Part shown: piece after piece, positions 44,919-54,396 of the stretch
Layout of the letters: each line of letters begins with the position of its first letter
How positions within the stretch are numbered: position 1 is the stretch's first letter
Assembly: GCF_900129935.1 (NCBI RefSeq)
Contig: NZ_FQXJ01000006.1
Coordinates: 89,053 to 153,052, forward strand
Reading direction: 5' to 3'
DNA from: Desulfosporosinus lacus DSM 15449
Lineage (GTDB): Bacteria; Bacillota; Desulfitobacteriia; Desulfitobacteriales; Desulfitobacteriaceae
DNA: 64,000 nucleotides
The notes under the pieces: generated by a model
What the model was told of the DNA's origin: nothing
The model's input: the letters and a program-made list of their open reading frames with translations, nothing else
Databases searched by the model: none
Position numbers and translations under genes: made by a program

Positions 44919-47900
44919 TTAGTTCAAAACTTTATACAGATATTCGTAGTCTTTGTAGACGGTCCAGATAAAGGCCGCAACCTTATCGTCAATCGGTACA
45001 TCCGTATCGCCGGATTGATCAAACTTCACCTTGGATATTTTGTCATCAAGGCGCAGCATAAATTCTCCGGCAGAGCCGTCACCTAAGAAATAGAAGCCAA
45101 TATTAGGACTGTCCATGAAATCCTTTTCAGTCCAGAAAAGAGTTAATTTGACTTTATACGGTTCACTGGAATATGGGCAGAAGGTTCCACAGTTTCCGCA
45201 GACATTGCACATTCCATCCACGTGCAGGATCTGATTCAGATTGGTGAAGCCCTTGCCATTGACCGGAATCATAAGGTTGGCACGGTTCGGGCAAACCTCG
45301 GCACAGATATTACACACTTTATTACACTCTAAACATCTGTCTGATTCTAGTTTGTCATCGGCAACCGGTTTCATAACAGCTTTCTTTTCAGCAATTTCTA
45401 ACAATTGCTTTTCATGATTAAAGGAGATTTTTGACGTGAACTCTTGTTTGAATTCCAGCCCTTCTTTTTTCAGAATAGCTTTAGCCGCCATGGTGCCATG
45501 CTTAGCAGCTCCAACTACCGTCCAAGGTCCAGCAAGGGCATCCCCGCCGATGAAGACATTTTCCACGCTGGTTTCCAGGGTTTCCTCATTGACGAGAATC
45601 TTCCCTTTCTCCCCGACTTCAATTCCATTGCTCTTCAACAGATCATAATCGATTAATTCCCCAATGGCAGATAAAAGGGTATCGATCAACAATTCTTCAA
45701 AGGCACCCTCAACCGCCACAGGTCTCCTTCGCCCGGATGCATCCGGTTGACCCAGTGCCATCTGCTGGCATTTCAAGACCCCTTTAGTCAAGGATAGCGG
45801 AGCTAGAAGTTCCTTAAAGATTACCCCATCTTCCTCTGCATAGATCAATTCTTCATGGTCTGCAGGCATGTAGTCTTTGGTTCTGCGATAGACGATATAG
45901 ACATTTTCTACACCCTTGACTCTTAACGCAGCCCGAGCAGCATCCATGGCGGAATTCCCACCGCCAACTACCGCCACGTTCTTACCGAGTTTCAGGGCAT
46001 CTTTATTGGCATTAAAGGCTTCCAGGAAGGGAATTGCTCCCATGACCCGCTCTTTATCCCCGTTGATGTCCAGATCGTTGGTCTTACCTGCACCAATGGC
46101 CAGATAAACGTACTGGAATCCTTTTGCTTTGTATTCAGCCACCGAAACATTTGAGTCAATGCCAAATTCGAACTTAACACCCATTCTTTCGATGAGCTTA
46201 ATATCTTTAGTGATCGCTTCTCTCGAAATTCTGAAATCCGGAATAACATATTCGACTGTACCGCCGGCTTTCTCTCGCTTATCAAAGACCGTAACCTCCA
46301 TGCCTCCTTTGGCAAGGAAATAGGCTGCAGCCAGTCCGGAGGGACCCGCTCCGATCACGGCGACTTTGGCCGATGACTCCGGTTTAAGGGCAGGGAACTT
46401 CTGCATATAGGCATCATAGCCCTTTTCAGCGGCGACTAATTTCTGCCCGCGGATATGCACGGATTCATCATAGTCTAACCGAGTACATTTAGTCATACAG
46501 TTATGAGTACAAATGGTACCTGTGATGAAAGGGAATGGGTTTTTAGACACAATGACATCAAAGGCTTCCTCATAGCGGCCTTCCCCTACCAAACGCAGAT
46601 ATTCCGGAACATCCTGCTCAATTGGACATCCAACTGTACAAGGGGCAATGAAGCAATCGAGAACCGGGAGCTTTAGCTCTGTTTTTCGATTGACCAGATC
46701 TCTCTTTTCTTTGAGATGATTGGCATCGCTTAAGGAACTTTCAGCAAGGGCTTTTAATTTCTCCATATCCAGTTTGCCGGACTCCTTATTATCCATGAGA
46801 GGATCTAAAATGTCCGCCATTTGTTTAAAGCGCATATAGGCTCCGGGTTTTAACAAGGTGGTAGCCACAGTGATGGGCTGGATTCCCGTCTCGAAGATGC
46901 GATCAATATTGAAGGCATCCGCCCCACCCGAATAGGAGATTTTGAGATCCCCCTCAAACTCAGAGGCCAACTTATAGGCCAGGTTAATCGTCAAGGGATA
47001 AAGGGCTCGACCGGACATGTACATTTCTTCCCCTGGCAGTTCCGATCTGCCAATCTTTACCGGTAAGGTGTTGGACATCTTGATCCCAAAGTCTTTTTGC
47101 TGCTCTTTAGCAAAAACCTTAAGGCGTTTTAACATCTCAACTCCATCCTTAAACTGCAGGTCATGAGTAAAGGATTCTTCCTTGAGCTGAATATACTTGT
47201 AGCCCATTTTATCGAAGGTGTTCCGCACATACCCATACCCCAAAAGCGTCGGATTCATCTTGACAAAGGTGTGCAGTTTCTTTTCACTGAGCAGGTATTT
47301 AATAATGGCTTCAATCTCTGCCGGCGGACAGCCGTGCATGGTCGACAAGGTGATGGAAGTACAAATATTCGGTGAAATCTGTTCAATAAAGGCACGATCG
47401 ACCTGCTTAAACTGGCCAACATTCTCAAGTAAAGAAGCGAGACACTCCTTATAAATCTCAGTTCCCGAGGCATCCTTAAGCCCCTCAATAAATTCATCGA
47501 CTTTAGGAGATTGAATTCCCTTGAGGTCATACCCCACACTCATATTGAACATAAAACGTCGGTCACTTTGGTTAAACAGCTCTTTTTGCAACACATGGAG
47601 CGCGAACCATGCTTTAACATACTCGTCAAAGGCGCCCATTATCGGCAGCTCGGTAGACCACTCTGTGTTGTAGCACTCATCTTCTGCCAAGATACAAGGT
47701 TTAGGAATCTCTAACTCATCCATTATTTGAACGGATTTTAACTCAAAGAAACGACTTCCGCTTAAATAGGAAGCAATAATATTTTGAGCAAGTTGGGTAT
47801 GGGGACCGGCAGCCGGACCAACCGGAGTATCCATAGTTTCGCCAAAAAGCCCAATTTGTTGATCATTGCTTTTTCGGAAAAATTTGACCTCAGAAACTCC

Positions 47901-47987
47901 AAAAATGGTTTGAGTTCGACTATATTCTTCAAGCATCCAGTTGACCAGTTTATTAAAGGGAATCGGGATCATTTTGTCACTCATCAT
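44919..47987 (-). CDS. ygfK: YgfK-type iron-sulfur flavoprotein reductase
   Basis: 1022 residues, usual for YgfK (annotated putative selenate reductase subunit). The N-terminal 400 residues are a dihydroorotate-dehydrogenase-like barrel (MDTPVGPAAGPHTQLAQN, STMHGCPPAEIE). A GltD-like region follows: cysteine cluster CIAPCTVGCPIEQDVPEYL, HNCMTKC, FAD site VIGAGPSGLAAAYFL, NAD(P) site VVGGGNSAMDAAR. The C-terminus has CLECNKVCNICAEVCPNRA and CNVCGNCGTFCPYSSEPYK [4Fe-4S] motifs. In anaerobic urate degradation it is thought to reduce urate before ring opening (recalled from recent work, not visible here). Last gene of the xdh operon. Confidence 0.92.
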   Translation of the reverse strand: MMSDKMIPIPFNKLVNWMLEEYSRTQTIFGVSEVKFFRKSNDQQIGLFGETMDTPVGPAAGPHTQLAQNIIASYLSGSRFFELKSVQIMDELEIPKPCILAEDECYNTEWSTELPIMGAFDEYVKAWFALHVLQKELFNQSDRRFMFNMSVGYDLKGIQSPKVDEFIEGLKDASGTEIYKECLASLLENVGQFKQVDRAFIEQISPNICTSITLSTMHGCPPAEIEAIIKYLLSEKKLHTFVKMNPTLLGYGYVRNTFDKMGYKYIQLKEESFTHDLQFKDGVEMLKRLKVFAKEQQKDFGIKMSNTLPVKIGRSELPGEEMYMSGRALYPLTINLAYKLASEFEGDLKISYSGGADAFNIDRIFETGIQPITVATTLLKPGAYMRFKQMADILDPLMDNKESGKLDMEKLKALAESSLSDANHLKEKRDLVNRKTELKLPVLDCFIAPCTVGCPIEQDVPEYLRLVGEGRYEEAFDVIVSKNPFPFITGTICTHNCMTKCTRLDYDESVHIRGQKLVAAEKGYDAYMQKFPALKPESSAKVAVIGAGPSGLAAAYFLAKGGMEVTVFDKREKAGGTVEYVIPDFRISREAITKDIKLIERMGVKFEFGIDSNVSVAEYKAKGFQYVYLAIGAGKTNDLDINGDKERVMGAIPFLEAFNANKDALKLGKNVAVVGGGNSAMDAARAALRVKGVENVYIVYRRTKDYMPADHEELIYAEEDGVIFKELLAPLSLTKGVLKCQQMALGQPDASGRRRPVAVEGAFEELLIDTLLSAIGELIDYDLLKSNGIEVGEKGKILVNEETLETSVENVFIGGDALAGPWTVVGAAKHGTMAAKAILKKEGLEFKQEFTSKISFNHEKQLLEIAEKKAVMKPVADDKLESDRCLECNKVCNICAEVCPNRANLMIPVNGKGFTNLNQILHVDGMCNVCGNCGTFCPYSSEPYKVKLTLFWTEKDFMDSPNIGFYFLGDGSAGEFMLRLDDKISKVKFDQSGDTDVPIDDKVAAFIWTVYKDYEYLYKVLN

Positions 47988-48076
47988 TGCCTATCATTCC
48001 TCAATTCTTATGTTTTGATGGAGATTCTTCACTTGGGTCGCTTGGGTCGGGTAGCTTCTCCTGAAGCATGTTCCAG

Positions 48077-48583
48077 CTATTTTCCTTTGTAATGAGGGCT
48101 GTCAACACATGTGCAAACATGTCCTTCTAAAGACTTTTCAGCAGCTTTCAAAATGCTCTGATACCCGGTACAACGGCATAGATGACCCGAAAGTTCTCGT
48201 TTCAACTCTTCTCGGGTGTAATCTTTTCCGCTCTCCTTCAAGGCCGTAGTGGTCAAGACGAGGCCAGGGGTACAGAATCCACACTGTACAGCACCCTCCT
48301 CGACGAAGGCTTTCTGAACATCAGAGAGCTCTCCGTTTTTCTCAGCTACACCCTCAATGGTTTTAATGTCCTTGCCATCTGCCCAAACCGCCAAGTAAAT
48401 GCAGGTATCATAAGGAACACCGTCAATGAGCACACTGCAAGCACCGCATTCTCCTACCCCGCACCCTTGTTTAGCACCCGTAAAACCCAAATGACTTCTT
48501 AAGACATCCAGCAAGGATTCGCGTACATCCACCTCGAAATTATAAGCTTTTCCATTCACCGTAAAGGCAATTCGTTTAAACAA
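48077..48583 (-). CDS. Xanthine dehydrogenase [2Fe-2S] subunit
   Basis: 168 residues from TTG 48583, six nt after AGGAGGTG; the TTG at 48607 has no such site. Two [2Fe-2S] motifs: CGVGECGACSVLI with a later cysteine in DTCIYL, and CGFCTPGLV plus CRCTGYQ. The start lies within the end of the FAD-subunit gene (8-base overlap). A CxC-containing tail (HVCTCVDS) extends past the usual end. Confidence 0.92.
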   Translation of the reverse strand: MFKRIAFTVNGKAYNFEVDVRESLLDVLRSHLGFTGAKQGCGVGECGACSVLIDGVPYDTCIYLAVWADGKDIKTIEGVAEKNGELSDVQKAFVEEGAVQCGFCTPGLVLTTTALKESGKDYTREELKRELSGHLCRCTGYQSILKAAEKSLEGHVCTCVDSPHYKGK

Positions 48584-49457
48584 CTTCCGCACCTCCTGCG
48601 TTGACAACGGCTATTTTCAGAGCTCTTTGCGTGAGCTCTTCCACCAGATGTTCCCTGTATTCTTTAGATGCCCGCCAAGAGGTTCGCGCCTTGGCAGATT
48701 TAACTGCCAGCTTTCCAATCTCCGCCAGGGTTTCCGATGAAATTTTCTTGCCCTTGGCATACTCCTCCGCCTCAAGACACCTTAATGGAGTCGGACCTGC
48801 AACCCCAAGCCCAATTCTAACCTCATCGAAGTTTCCGCTTTGCACTTTGCAAACAACCGCCACTCCGAGGGTGGCAATATCCATGGCTTCACGCATGGCA
48901 AACTTAATGTATTGCCCGCCAAATCCTTTGTAATCCTCCGGTGCAATAAGAATCTCGGTAAGAATTTCCCCCGGGTTCAAGGCAACCTTGCCCGGTCCCA
49001 GATAGAATTCACGAATCGGAACCACACGCTCCCCATTCTTATTCTGTAGCTTCAAGTGGGCATTGAGGGCAAACAAGGATGAGGCACTGTCTGCCGATGT
49101 AGCTCCATTGCAAACGTTTCCGCCGATGGTCGCAATATTTCTAATTTGCGGACCGCCCATAGAGATGGCCGCTTCCGTTAAAATCGGAACCAAATCCTTC
49201 AGCATGGGATTGTGAAAAATCTTAGAGAAGGTAGCCATGGCACCAATAACAATCGTCCCATTTTCCGCTACGCTAATACTCTCCAAGGATTTAATCTTGC
49301 GCAGGCTCAGGAGCTCGGCATCTTCAAGTTGCCCCCCGTGCATTTTGATAAGCACATCCGTCCCGCCTGCAATAAGTTTCAGATTAGGGTTATCCGCAAG
49401 CAACGCTGTTGCTTCGCTTACAGTTTCAGCATCATAGTATCCTTTAATATCGTACAT
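48576..49457 (-). CDS. Xanthine dehydrogenase FAD subunit
   Basis: 293 residues. FAD-binding motifs LIAGGTDVLIKMHGG and QIRNIATIGGNVCNGATSADS. Begins 15 bp after the Mo-subunit stop. Functions with the Mo subunit upstream and FeS subunit downstream as a three-subunit XDH oxidising hypoxanthine/xanthine, or run in reverse on urate under reducing conditions. Confidence 0.92.
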   Translation of the reverse strand: MYDIKGYYDAETVSEATALLADNPNLKLIAGGTDVLIKMHGGQLEDAELLSLRKIKSLESISVAENGTIVIGAMATFSKIFHNPMLKDLVPILTEAAISMGGPQIRNIATIGGNVCNGATSADSASSLFALNAHLKLQNKNGERVVPIREFYLGPGKVALNPGEILTEILIAPEDYKGFGGQYIKFAMREAMDIATLGVAVVCKVQSGNFDEVRIGLGVAGPTPLRCLEAEEYAKGKKISSETLAEIGKLAVKSAKARTSWRASKEYREHLVEELTQRALKIAVVNAGGAEVV

Positions 49458-49472
49458 CTCATCACCGCCTTA

Positions 49473-51833
49473 CTAGATTAATCCCGTTTCTTTAAACTTT
49501 TCAAAAACGCGTTGGGGATTCATCGGTATCCGATTAAAAGCCACATCCGTTGCGTCGTACACTGCGTTGCGTATAGCAGGTGCAGGAGAAACTATTGGAG
49601 GTTCTCCCAGTGATTTTACGCCAAAGGGTCCGGTTGGATCCTCTTTTTCAACGAAGGCTGCACCAATATCCGGGGTATCCATGATCGTAGGAAGTTTATA
49701 GTCCAATAAGTTATTATTAAGAGGTTTACCCGTCTTCTCATCAAAGAGCAACTGCTCAGAGAGCGCATAACCTATCCCCATACTGACTCCGCCGTGAACT
49801 TGCCCCTCGGCCAAAAGCGGATTGACAATCTTGCCTGAATCATGAACATTGAAGATTTCCAGAATCTTAATTTTTCCGGTCTTGATATCTACTTCTACCT
49901 CTGCAAAGGTTACCCCATAAGGGATTGCATTAATTCGCGCATTATTCGAGACATCACTCGTAATTGGTTGGGCATTAACTCTGTCATAATAAGATTGCAT
50001 CGCCACAACTTCTAAGGCTATGACTTGTTCCCCCGAGTCTTTAAAGACCACAAATTGATCCTTGATATCTAAGAGATGAGCAGGAATATCCGTCATTCTG
50101 TTTGCGAAAGCAAGAACTTTCTCTTTAACTTCCAGAGCTGCCTTTTCTACCGCCATCCCTGATACATAGGTTTGTCTTGAAGCATAAGACCCGGTATCAA
50201 AAGGGGTAATGTCCGTATCCTGGGTACTTATCACGTGCACCATATACATGGGAATCCCCAGAACCTCAGCCACCATTTGAGCAAAGACCGTGTCACTTCC
50301 TTGACCGATTTCTGTTGCTCCCAGTTGCAGCTGAACTGAGCCATCTTGATTCATAACAATACGGGCTCCCGCAAGTTCTAAGGCCACCGGGTAAGTCCCC
50401 GAAGCATAGCTGAAGCAAGCCATGCCCACCCCCCGGCGTTTGTCTCCGCTCTGGTCCTTATACAAAGCCTTTTTGGCATCCCACTTAATTAATTCCCTGC
50501 CCTTATCAATGCATTCCCGGATACTGCAGCTCATAATCTTATTTTTACTTAATAGGTCTACGTGCCCGACTTCAACCAGATTTTTCTTCCGAATCTCGAT
50601 AGGATCCATCTTAAGCTTTTTCGCTATATCTTCCATATGAGATTCAAAGGCAAAGAATATCTGGGGCGTCCCATACCCGCGCATCGCTCCGGCAACGGGC
50701 AAATTGGTGTAAACAGTAATGGGTTCAAATTTCAACGCCTTTGTGGGATAGAGGTAGCGGAATTTTCCTCCGCCGCTGCTGGCAATAGAATGGCCATGAG
50801 ATGCGTAGGCCCCGGTATTCGAAACAGCCGTTATATGAATTCCGTTGATCTTGCCATCGTTGTTAATTCCGGTCTTGATCTTAAACTTAAACGCATGGCG
50901 AGTACGGGTATCAATCATCGCCTCTTCACGAGAAAGTTCCAGCTTCACAGGTCGGCCACCCACAGCCAAACTCATGGCAACATTCAAGGGCTCAATACAG
51001 ACATCCTGTTTATTTCCAAACCCGCCCCCAACATAAGGCTTAATTACTCGCACCCTGCCCCAGGAAATACCCAAGGATTGGGCAACTATCCTGCGTACAA
51101 TATGGGGAATCTGAGTCGAGGTCATGATAACGATTCTTCGATCCGAATCAACATAGGCATGGGATACTTGATTTTCCATATGGCAATGTTGGACAATACT
51201 TGTTTCGTACTCACCTTCGATAACATGATCCGATTCTTTCAAGGCTTCTTCAATATTCCCTATGGCGTATCCGTTTGAAGCCAGAATGTTTCCTTCACAG
51301 TCATCATGGATCAAAGGAGCACCTTCTTTAAGGGCAGCGTCAGTGCTGGTTAAGGCTTCCAACACTTCGTATTCAACCTCAATCAACTTTAACGCCTTTG
51401 AGGCGATCAACGCATCCGTCGCAACCACAGCCGCTATATTGTCTCCTACGAATCGAGCCTTCTGAGTTAAGATATAGCGATCTTCTTTGTCACGATGACT
51501 TTCATCCAGAGAAAAAGGATGCCCCGCGGTGCCATATTTTAGTTCTGCAACATCAACTTCGTCCGTTGCAATAGCCTCAATCACCCCGGGCATGGCAGTA
51601 GCGTATCGAATTTCAGGAAGATCTTTATAGGTTAGAACAGCCTCAACACCGGGCAAGGCCTTCGCTTTGCTTACATCGATTGATTTTACAATCGCATGGG
51701 CATAGGGACTATGCAGGATTTTCCCAACCAACATATCCCGTTCCGAAAAATCATCCGTATATTTGGCCTTGCCTGTCACCTTGGCTACAGCATCGACTCT
51801 TGTAACGCTTTTCCCTACAACTGTATAAGCCAT
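49473..51833 (-). CDS. Xanthine dehydrogenase molybdenum subunit
   Basis: 786 residues from ATG 51833 (GGGAGG seven nt upstream). Complete Mo subunit: VGKSVTRVDAVAKVTGKAKY, HCHMENQVSHAYVD, VGGGFGNKQDV, GAMRGYGTPQ, ATEIGQGSDTVFAQ, SYASRQTYVSGMAV and GVKSLGEPPIVSPA with the catalytic glutamate. First gene of xdh(Mo)-xdh(FAD)-xdh(FeS)-ygfK, driven by a sigma-54 promoter. The coupling with ygfK in one operon ties the hydroxylase to urate reduction. Confidence 0.93.
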   Translation of the reverse strand: MAYTVVGKSVTRVDAVAKVTGKAKYTDDFSERDMLVGKILHSPYAHAIVKSIDVSKAKALPGVEAVLTYKDLPEIRYATAMPGVIEAIATDEVDVAELKYGTAGHPFSLDESHRDKEDRYILTQKARFVGDNIAAVVATDALIASKALKLIEVEYEVLEALTSTDAALKEGAPLIHDDCEGNILASNGYAIGNIEEALKESDHVIEGEYETSIVQHCHMENQVSHAYVDSDRRIVIMTSTQIPHIVRRIVAQSLGISWGRVRVIKPYVGGGFGNKQDVCIEPLNVAMSLAVGGRPVKLELSREEAMIDTRTRHAFKFKIKTGINNDGKINGIHITAVSNTGAYASHGHSIASSGGGKFRYLYPTKALKFEPITVYTNLPVAGAMRGYGTPQIFFAFESHMEDIAKKLKMDPIEIRKKNLVEVGHVDLLSKNKIMSCSIRECIDKGRELIKWDAKKALYKDQSGDKRRGVGMACFSYASGTYPVALELAGARIVMNQDGSVQLQLGATEIGQGSDTVFAQMVAEVLGIPMYMVHVISTQDTDITPFDTGSYASRQTYVSGMAVEKAALEVKEKVLAFANRMTDIPAHLLDIKDQFVVFKDSGEQVIALEVVAMQSYYDRVNAQPITSDVSNNARINAIPYGVTFAEVEVDIKTGKIKILEIFNVHDSGKIVNPLLAEGQVHGGVSMGIGYALSEQLLFDEKTGKPLNNNLLDYKLPTIMDTPDIGAAFVEKEDPTGPFGVKSLGEPPIVSPAPAIRNAVYDATDVAFNRIPMNPQRVFEKFKETGLI

Positions 51834-51893
51834 TTTGTTTCCTCCCGTCCCTAACAATTATTGACCTTTTAACGGTTCTAGCATATGTAACCG

Positions 51894-51909
51894 TGCAAAA
51901 TTCATGCCA
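51894..51909 (-). promoter_or_regulatory. Sigma-54 promoter of the xdh-ygfK operon
   Basis: Minus strand TGGCATGAATTTTGCA, -24/-12 with 10 bases between GG and GC, 60 bp before the Mo-subunit gene. Confidence 0.85.
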
Positions 51910-52030
51910 ACAGGCTCATCTGTCGAAAAATCAGTTAACTCCCCGAGTTTACATTTAAGTTAAGTAAATATATTTATCACATTGATAGGCCGAAAGTTGG
52001 ATAACAGCCTTGACCTCCAGTAATCTCTCG

Positions 52031-52100
52031 TTATCATAATGATAATAAAATTATCAAACTAATAGGTGTCAATCATTATGATAACACCTATTAGTTTGAT
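52031..52100 (-). promoter_or_regulatory. Activator palindrome and terminator with embedded second site
   Basis: TTATCATAATGATAA (52031-52045) is a perfect 15-bp palindrome 130 bp upstream of the -24/-12 promoter. Next to it a 17-bp perfect inverted repeat (52053-52069 with 52084-52100) terminates the regulator gene. Its loop holds ATCATTATGAT, a 13-of-15 match to the same site. Confidence 0.75.
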
Positions 52101-52142
52101 CTATCTTTCATTAGACCAAAGCTTCAAATTCTCTTTTCAAAA

Positions 52143-53912
52143 TCACTCAATATTGTAACGAGCAAGTTTGCGATAGAGGGTTGCTATTCCGATTCCCAAA
52201 GCCTTTGCGGCTCTTTCTTTACCCTGCACACCTGTTCCAAAGGCCTGATAACAACGCATGATAGTCTCACGTTCAACCTTTTCAAGGTTGAACTCATTTG
52301 ATTCAGCCCGGCTCTCAATCTTTTTCAATCTCGGAGATAAATGTTCCTCAGTTAAGGTTTCATCTTTGGCTAAATTCATGGCATACTCCATAATGTTTTG
52401 CAATTCACGAACATTGCCAGGCCACCCATAATCAAATAGCCTTTGACGGAATCCATCCGATATAAATCGAACCTCTTTATTAAGCTGTTGATTAAACCCT
52501 TTAATAAAGTGTTCAGACAAAATCTGCAAATCCTCTTTGCGATCCCGCAAGGGTTTTATATCGATAGGAATCACATTAATCCGATAATAAAGATCTTCAC
52601 GAAATTCTCCCTTAGCCATCATTTCCTCAAGGTTTCGATGAGTTGCCGCGATAACTCGGACATCGACAGGAATCGGAGCTATTCCACCAATCCGTTCTAT
52701 TTGACGCTCCTGCAGCACCCGAAGAATTTTAGCCTGCAGAAACAAGGGCATGTCTCCTATCTCGTCGAGAAAGAGAGTTCCTTTATTGGCTAATTCAAAC
52801 TTTCCAATTTTACCCCCTTTGCGCGCTCCGGTAAACGCACCTTCTTCGTAGCCGAAGAGTTCACTTTCCAGTAATGCTTCCGGAATCGCCGTACAGTTAA
52901 TTGCCATAAACATACCTTGTTGTCGGGAACTGAGATTGTGAATTGAGCGAGCCAACATTTCTTTCCCTGTTCCACTTTCCCCACGAATCAAGACTGTCGA
53001 CTTACTTGCGGCAACAACCTTGGCTCGTTCACGAATCTGGCAAACTGTATCACTGACACCTAAAATATCGTCAATGGTGTACCCTGCATCTTGTAAGGAA
53101 AGCCTATGGACAATTCGTCCGATTTCATCAAATGGGCGCAAGGTCACGCCAATGCTCTTGACTCCCTCTTCACCATCTATGGGCAAGGCGCGCAAAATCA
53201 TTTGAACCCGATTTTTCTTAGTTTCCAAATGCACTTCCCGCTCAACGACTTCATTCACATTAGTCCCCGCTCTGAGAATATCCGCAACAATTTGCGGTAT
53301 GAACAAGCTCTTCAGATGACTTCTCGGGGTCAGTAAATTAGTGCTGAACAAGCGCTTGGCCGCTTGATTATAGTGAAGGACATTTCCCTCGAGATCGACG
53401 GTTATGAGCCCTTCTTCTAAGCAATCGATAATTGAATTAAGATAGTGATTGGCTGAAACCAGACCCGCCAAAAACTCTTGTTCTTTCATCTTTAGGGCAA
53501 TAGTTTCCGCCATCTTGGTTAAGAAAATCAGATAGGATTGTTGGTTTTCTTGAATGAGTTTAGCTTGAGTTTCATTAAAGCAAATAAGACCGATGGCTCC
53601 CACTGCCTTATCGTCCACATTGATCGGAGAAACGACTTCGTATTTCTCAGAACAATTCCCCCGGGCTTTACACGGGGCGCATAGGGGATGAGTGCCGGGC
53701 GTTTCTATAACGAATTGATGACCGGTCCGCAAAACTTCCTGGTATATATACCCTTGCCGATCCATGGATTGACCGACCCCTTTGTGATACCTGCCTGTTC
53801 CGGCAATACGCATCAGATTATGATCCGCTACCTCAACATCGATTTTCACAACAGTGGCAATTGCTTCAGCAATTTGTTGCGCATAATCTTTAACGGCCAT
53901 AAGTTCAACCAT
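52143..53912 (-). CDS. Second sigma-54-dependent activator with GAF-like sensor
   Basis: 589 residues from ATG 53912 (GGGGGT seven nt upstream). Same architecture as the protein at 28652: GAF-like region with CAPCKARGNC, PAS-like segment (DCLEEGLITVDLEGNVLHYN), AAA+ domain with GESGTGKE, GAFTGA and LFLDEIGDMPLFLQ, and a C-terminal Fis-type HTH (GKERAAKALGIGIATLYRKL). Adjacent to the xdh-ygfK operon, where it probably binds TTATCATNATGATAA and activates that operon and the permease. Different HTH and different palindrome from the first activator suggest two subregulons. Confidence 0.9.
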   Translation of the reverse strand: MVELMAVKDYAQQIAEAIATVVKIDVEVADHNLMRIAGTGRYHKGVGQSMDRQGYIYQEVLRTGHQFVIETPGTHPLCAPCKARGNCSEKYEVVSPINVDDKAVGAIGLICFNETQAKLIQENQQSYLIFLTKMAETIALKMKEQEFLAGLVSANHYLNSIIDCLEEGLITVDLEGNVLHYNQAAKRLFSTNLLTPRSHLKSLFIPQIVADILRAGTNVNEVVEREVHLETKKNRVQMILRALPIDGEEGVKSIGVTLRPFDEIGRIVHRLSLQDAGYTIDDILGVSDTVCQIRERAKVVAASKSTVLIRGESGTGKEMLARSIHNLSSRQQGMFMAINCTAIPEALLESELFGYEEGAFTGARKGGKIGKFELANKGTLFLDEIGDMPLFLQAKILRVLQERQIERIGGIAPIPVDVRVIAATHRNLEEMMAKGEFREDLYYRINVIPIDIKPLRDRKEDLQILSEHFIKGFNQQLNKEVRFISDGFRQRLFDYGWPGNVRELQNIMEYAMNLAKDETLTEEHLSPRLKKIESRAESNEFNLEKVERETIMRCYQAFGTGVQGKERAAKALGIGIATLYRKLARYNIE

Positions 53913-54062
53913 TAAGCTACCCCCATCAATACTATTATTTCTCATAAAGTCGGTTAATATGACAACTATCTTGTTTTTGCTTTACAAATTGATTAATTTG
54001 TTATTTATTATTCGTTTCAAAATGATAATATCCTTTAAATAATTTATCACTTTGAGAATTTT

Positions 54063-54356
54063 TTAATATAATTTTAAACCAAAGCCCCATAAATAGTAAA
54101 AAGTCCCAATCAATATGAGATTAACTAAAATTAACAAAGGCGCTCCCATAGTGAACTTCAAGCGAGTAGTCTTATGATGGAAATACTTCATTCCTGCATA
54201 AAGCCCAACTCCTCCCAGCATCGCCCCCATGAAGAGCAACCTGGCTTCGGAAATCCTCCATCGGTTCAATTTTGCCCGGCGTTTATCCCTTCCCATAGCC
54301 ACAAAAACATAACTATTCCAAAGGAAATAGGCCCCCAGAAAAATCCCCAAACTCAT
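54063..54356 (-). CDS. DUF1294-family small membrane protein
   Basis: 97 residues from the second ATG (54356), which has AGGAGG at a proper eight-base distance. Helices at about 2-18, 37-55 and 68-90; the family hallmark is MGRDKRRAKLNRWRISEARLLFMGAMLGG (given in two parts: MGRDKRRAK and WRISEARL). Function of DUF1294 is unknown. Upstream lies a seven-copy tetranucleotide repeat. Confidence 0.85.
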   Translation of the reverse strand: MSLGIFLGAYFLWNSYVFVAMGRDKRRAKLNRWRISEARLLFMGAMLGGVGLYAGMKYFHHKTTRLKFTMGAPLLILVNLILIGTFYYLWGFGLKLY

Positions 54357-54396
54357 TTCCATCTCCTCCTAATCTTTCGAACACCTATCGTTCATC

